Source of the DNA: Solirubrobacterales bacterium
GTDB taxonomy: Bacteria > Actinomycetota > Thermoleophilia > Solirubrobacterales > Solirubrobacteraceae
NCBI GenBank assembly: GCA_009781575.1
Contig: WQXW01000060.1
Coordinates: 1-8,489 of the forward strand
Direction: 5' to 3'
DNA length: 8,489 nucleotides
Shown here piece by piece: positions 6,353 to 8,489 of the stretch. Within the stretch, counting starts at the first letter, position 1. Every line of letters starts with the position of its first letter. The notes under the pieces are model-generated. The model worked only from the letters and a program-made list of their open reading frames with translations. It did not search any database and had not been told where the DNA came from. The translations under genes were made by a program, and so were the position numbers.

Positions 6353-8379
6353 CGCGCGCGCACCCGCAGATGGTCGGTGGCGGCAATGCCGAGCCTGTCG
6401 CGCACGCGCGCGGTGATCCAGTAGACGCCGGCACGCGCATATCCGTGCGCGACCGTGTCGCGGCCGCGCGCGGTGTGGCCGTCGCCGAAGCGGATCACGG
6501 TCGCCGCCGCGTCCACGCCGGAGGCGTTGTCGGTGACCCTCACACGCACACCCCGGCGGTGGTTGACCAGCCGCACCCTGACGATCGGCGGGGAGGCGTC
6601 GAGCTTCAGCGTCGCCGCGGGGCTCATCGTCTGCAGACCGGAGGAATCGCTGGCCAGCACCTGCACCTGGTGTACGCCGCTGCCGAGGCGGGCGGCGGCG
6701 ATCCGCGCGCTGGTCTGGGTCAGCCCGCGCATGCGCGGCCGCCCATCCACGTATACGGCATATGTGACACCTCCGATCGCGTCGAACGGCGGTTCCCATT
6801 CGGCCTTCGCCGCGGCGGCGCGCACCCACCCGGTCGGCGTGGTGAGGAGGAACGGCGCGGGCGGCCCCTGCACGAACGCGCCCACCACCTCCGAATCGCC
6901 GGGCGGGCCCTGGGAGAAGGCGAGCAGCGCGTCGCCCTGACCGTCGCCCGCGAACGCCAGCCCCGCGACGGGACCCGGGATCGTGCCGGACAGCCGCGCG
7001 CGCTGGAAGGCTCCCGCCTGTGGATAATCCTCGCGCACCTGCACCGACGGCGGCGAGCCGGGCGGGGCGAGCCACGCCGTGGTGCCCCCGCCGGTGGGGT
7101 TGACCGTCGTGGGCGCCGGGCCCACCGCCGCACCGATCGCGCTCTGCGCCTGCGCCTGCGCGTTCGCACCGCTGAGCTCGCGCAGCGCGCCGCCCTGCGT
7201 CCACGCGACGCGAAACGCTTTCTGCTCGCTGAACGACGGGTCGATCGCCGCGCTGGGCGCCCCCAGCGCGCCCGCGGCCGCGCCGGTGACCGCGACCGAG
7301 CCCTGCAGCTGCGATCCGGGCGCGTTTTCGGCAACCAGCGAATTCAGGTACAGCTGGGTGACGGGCACCGCCGTGCCGGGGGCGCCGTGGATGCGGTAGG
7401 CCAGCTGCGCTTCGCCGAATGGTCCGACGGCCAGCGCGACCCCGTCCGCTTCGGAAGTCACCTGTCGCCCGTCGAGCGTTTCGGGGCTCACCTGCAGCAC
7501 GTTGCTGGGAACGGTGCCGAACAGGCGCCGCGCCCAGATGCGCGCGGGTCCGCCGCTCGTCTGCGGCTCCTGCCACGCCACCACGCCGTTGTCGTTGCGG
7601 GCGATCGCGATCGCCGGAGCGTTTTCGGTGCTCGGAGACAGCATCGCCACCTGCGAGGCGGCGCGGTTGATCGTCTCGGGCGAGCTCCACAGCAGGTAGC
7701 GAAAGCGCGCGACGCGCACATCGACGAGCTTGTCGCTGGAGCCGTTGATGCAGGCGCTGTTGGGCGGCTCGGCCGTGTGGTTGGTATCGCAGTCGCTGAC
7801 GATCACGCGGTAGACCACGTAGGCGGTGCCGTCGGGCGCCATCGCCAGCGCGGGGTCCACGCCGCTGATGTCGCCGGTGTGGGGCTCGCCGACGCTGGGA
7901 TCGACGATGATCGGGCGCGCGAATGAGCTCGCGCCCGGTTGCAGCGAGGCGCTCATCAGCTCATACAGCGTCACCCCGCTGCTCGCGACGTTGCGCGGCT
8001 GCACCCACACGACCAACAGCCGCCCGTTGTCGCCGGCGGCGATCGCGGGCTGGCTGGCGCCGTAGAGATCTTCGGCATCGGCCTGGATCGGCGCCCTCCA
8101 ATGGCCGTTGGCGAAGGGGGCGACGAATATGTGTGCGATTCCCCCCACGTTCTTGCGATAGAGGATCCCGCCGGTGCCGTCCCGCGCCATCGCGGCGCCG
8201 TCGACCTCGAGGATTTCGTTCGAGGGCGGCTCGAGCACGCTCGGCGGGCCGATCACCGCGCCCGCCGGCGCCGGCGCGAGCAGCGGGGTGCCGAGTGCTG
8301 CCAGCGCAAAGAGGGCACAGGGGCCGACCGCGCACGCGCAGCGGCGCACACAGCGGGGGACCAGGGGCGATGAGCTCAC
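6349..8379 (-). CDS. Exported BNR-like beta-propeller protein with C-terminal FN3-like and PKD domains (676 aa)
   Basis: This is a predicted secreted or surface protein with no recognisable catalytic motif. It starts at GTG 8379, which overlaps the upstream TGA. The N-terminus has Arg residues at 9, 12 and 13, then a hydrophobic run (about 17-35) ending in APAGA near residue 41, a plausible signal-peptidase site. Residues about 60-500 carry about six copies of a strand-turn-strand motif of the form PAhAhapdGpahVvW, as in BNR/sialidase-type propellers: about 111-126, 176-191, 255-270, 314-330, 375-394 and 472-490. C197 and C210 could form a disulfide in a loop. Residues about 508-593 resemble an FN3-like beta-sandwich (WEPP, TYAVYVDG, GVHQVQVLASD). 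Residues about 594-676 look like a PKD domain, with the GDG signature at 632-634 and GYARAGVYWITARVRD further on. PKD and FN3 modules usually serve binding or spacing in extracellular proteins. It overlaps the next gene by 4 bases. An in-frame TTG at 8481 would give 710 residues, but that extension uses atypical codons and hides the signal peptide. Confidence 0.85.
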   Translation of the reverse strand: MSSSPLVPRCVRRCACAVGPCALFALAALGTPLLAPAPAGAVIGPPSVLEPPSNEILEVDGAAMARDGTGGILYRKNVGGIAHIFVAPFANGHWRAPIQADAEDLYGASQPAIAAGDNGRLLVVWVQPRNVASSGVTLYELMSASLQPGASSFARPIIVDPSVGEPHTGDISGVDPALAMAPDGTAYVVYRVIVSDCDTNHTAEPPNSACINGSSDKLVDVRVARFRYLLWSSPETINRAASQVAMLSPSTENAPAIAIARNDNGVVAWQEPQTSGGPARIWARRLFGTVPSNVLQVSPETLDGRQVTSEADGVALAVGPFGEAQLAYRIHGAPGTAVPVTQLYLNSLVAENAPGSQLQGSVAVTGAAAGALGAPSAAIDPSFSEQKAFRVAWTQGGALRELSGANAQAQAQSAIGAAVGPAPTTVNPTGGGTTAWLAPPGSPPSVQVREDYPQAGAFQRARLSGTIPGPVAGLAFAGDGQGDALLAFSQGPPGDSEVVGAFVQGPPAPFLLTTPTGWVRAAAAKAEWEPPFDAIGGVTYAVYVDGRPRMRGLTQTSARIAAARLGSGVHQVQVLASDSSGLQTMSPAATLKLDASPPIVRVRLVNHRRGVRVRVTDNASGVDAAATVIRFGDGHTARGRDTVAHGYARAGVYWITARVRDRLGIAATDHLRVRAR
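8376..8379 (-). other. GTGA stop/start overlap between the partial upstream gene and the 676-residue gene
   Basis: The minus-strand bases GTGA contain the GTG start of the 676-residue gene and the TGA stop of the upstream gene. Such 4-base overlaps are known to support termination-reinitiation coupling. It fixes the start of the downstream protein just ahead of its signal peptide. Confidence 0.75.
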
Positions 8380-8489
8380 GGCGACTTGCGCCCCGGTCCG
8401 ATCGTGTTCGCAGATATCTGCCCAACCGTGGGCGCCGCGGCGCCGAGCCGCGTGGCCTTGAACTGCAGTTTGGTCGGCCAATGCGCCGG
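8376..8489 (-). CDS. C-terminal end of an unrecognised upstream gene (partial, 5' end outside window)
   Basis: Only the last 37 codons and a TGA stop (8378-8376) lie in the window; the gene begins beyond the high-coordinate edge. The visible tail contains WPTKLQFKATRLG and ends in IGPGRKSP. It looks like one or two beta-strands followed by a short polar tail, and I recognise no family. Two things support it as coding. It uses G or C at 31 of 37 third codon positions, against 22 of 34 in the competing frame over the same bases. Its stop also overlaps the GTG start of the next gene in a GTGA quartet, the arrangement repeated at the two following junctions. It is therefore probably an upstream member of the same operon, and the promoter must lie beyond the window. 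Function unknown. Confidence 0.6.
   Translation of the reverse strand, partial: PAHWPTKLQFKATRLGAAAPTVGQISANTIGPGRKSP

Noticed and set aside
4535..6424. Plus-strand open frame of 629 codons
   Set aside because: Antisense to the PD40 propeller gene; Arg/Gly-rich with no recognisable domain.
6353..7690. Upstream extension of the PD40 propeller frame by 446 codons
   Set aside because: It overlaps the preceding gene in another frame, reads as Arg/Ala/Gly-rich noise, and would bury a clear signal peptide that begins at GTG 6352.
6370..7926. Plus-strand open frame of 518 codons
   Set aside because: Antisense to the BNR/FN3/PKD gene, with the same Arg/Gly/Ala shadow composition.
8380..8481. TTG start at 8481 adding 34 residues to the PKD protein
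   Set aside because: The added residues overlap the end of the upstream gene, show weaker G/C preference at third positions, and would put about 50 residues before the hydrophobic core of the signal.
1..8489. CRISPR arrays, tRNA/rRNA genes, insertion sequences, riboswitches, internal promoters or intrinsic terminators
   Set aside because: The window is coding throughout with no intergenic gap. I saw no regular repeat-spacer pattern, transposase, structured RNA signature, or GC hairpin followed by a T-run.

Overview
The window is a very GC-rich stretch of bacterial DNA in which every convincing gene reads on the minus strand. I see one uninterrupted operon segment with no intergenic space: four genes, two complete and two cut by the window edges, read from high to low coordinates. 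Neither the operon promoter nor its end lies in the window. High GC, GTG starts, G/C-ending codons, and large exported beta-propeller proteins with PKD, FN3-like and Ig-like modules suggest a high-GC actinobacterium. The style, particularly the C-terminal beta-sandwich of the 761-residue protein and the phosphoesterase-like module of the giant one, is what I associate with Thermoleophilia (Solirubrobacter/Conexibacter-like). That placement is inference; no rRNA or marker gene is present.

Layout in reading order: (1) 8489-8376, the last 37 codons of an unrecognised gene. (2) 8379-6349, a 676-residue exported protein with about six BNR-like beta-propeller repeats, then an FN3-like and a PKD domain. 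(3) 6352-4067, a 761-residue exported protein with TolB/PD40-type propeller repeats and a C-terminal beta-sandwich that appears split by a very basic insert. (4) 4070 to the window start, at least 1356 residues of a giant membrane-anchored or exported protein. It has an N-terminal hydrophobic segment, propeller-like repeats, a Gly/Ala/Pro-rich linker, Ycf48/BNR-like blades, a module resembling calcineurin-type phosphoesterases without their usual metal ligands, and the start of an Ig-like domain.

All three junctions have the same 4-base overlap, GTGA, in which the downstream GTG start shares bases with the upstream TGA stop. The genes are therefore probably translationally coupled and made together. 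All three proteins with visible N-termini are predicted to leave the cytoplasm, and all are built from beta-propeller and beta-sandwich modules. This points to a jointly made cell-surface or secreted assembly. No catalytic activity can be assigned with confidence, and the function is unknown. Long open frames on the plus strand, including one of more than 1100 codons, are antisense shadows of these genes.
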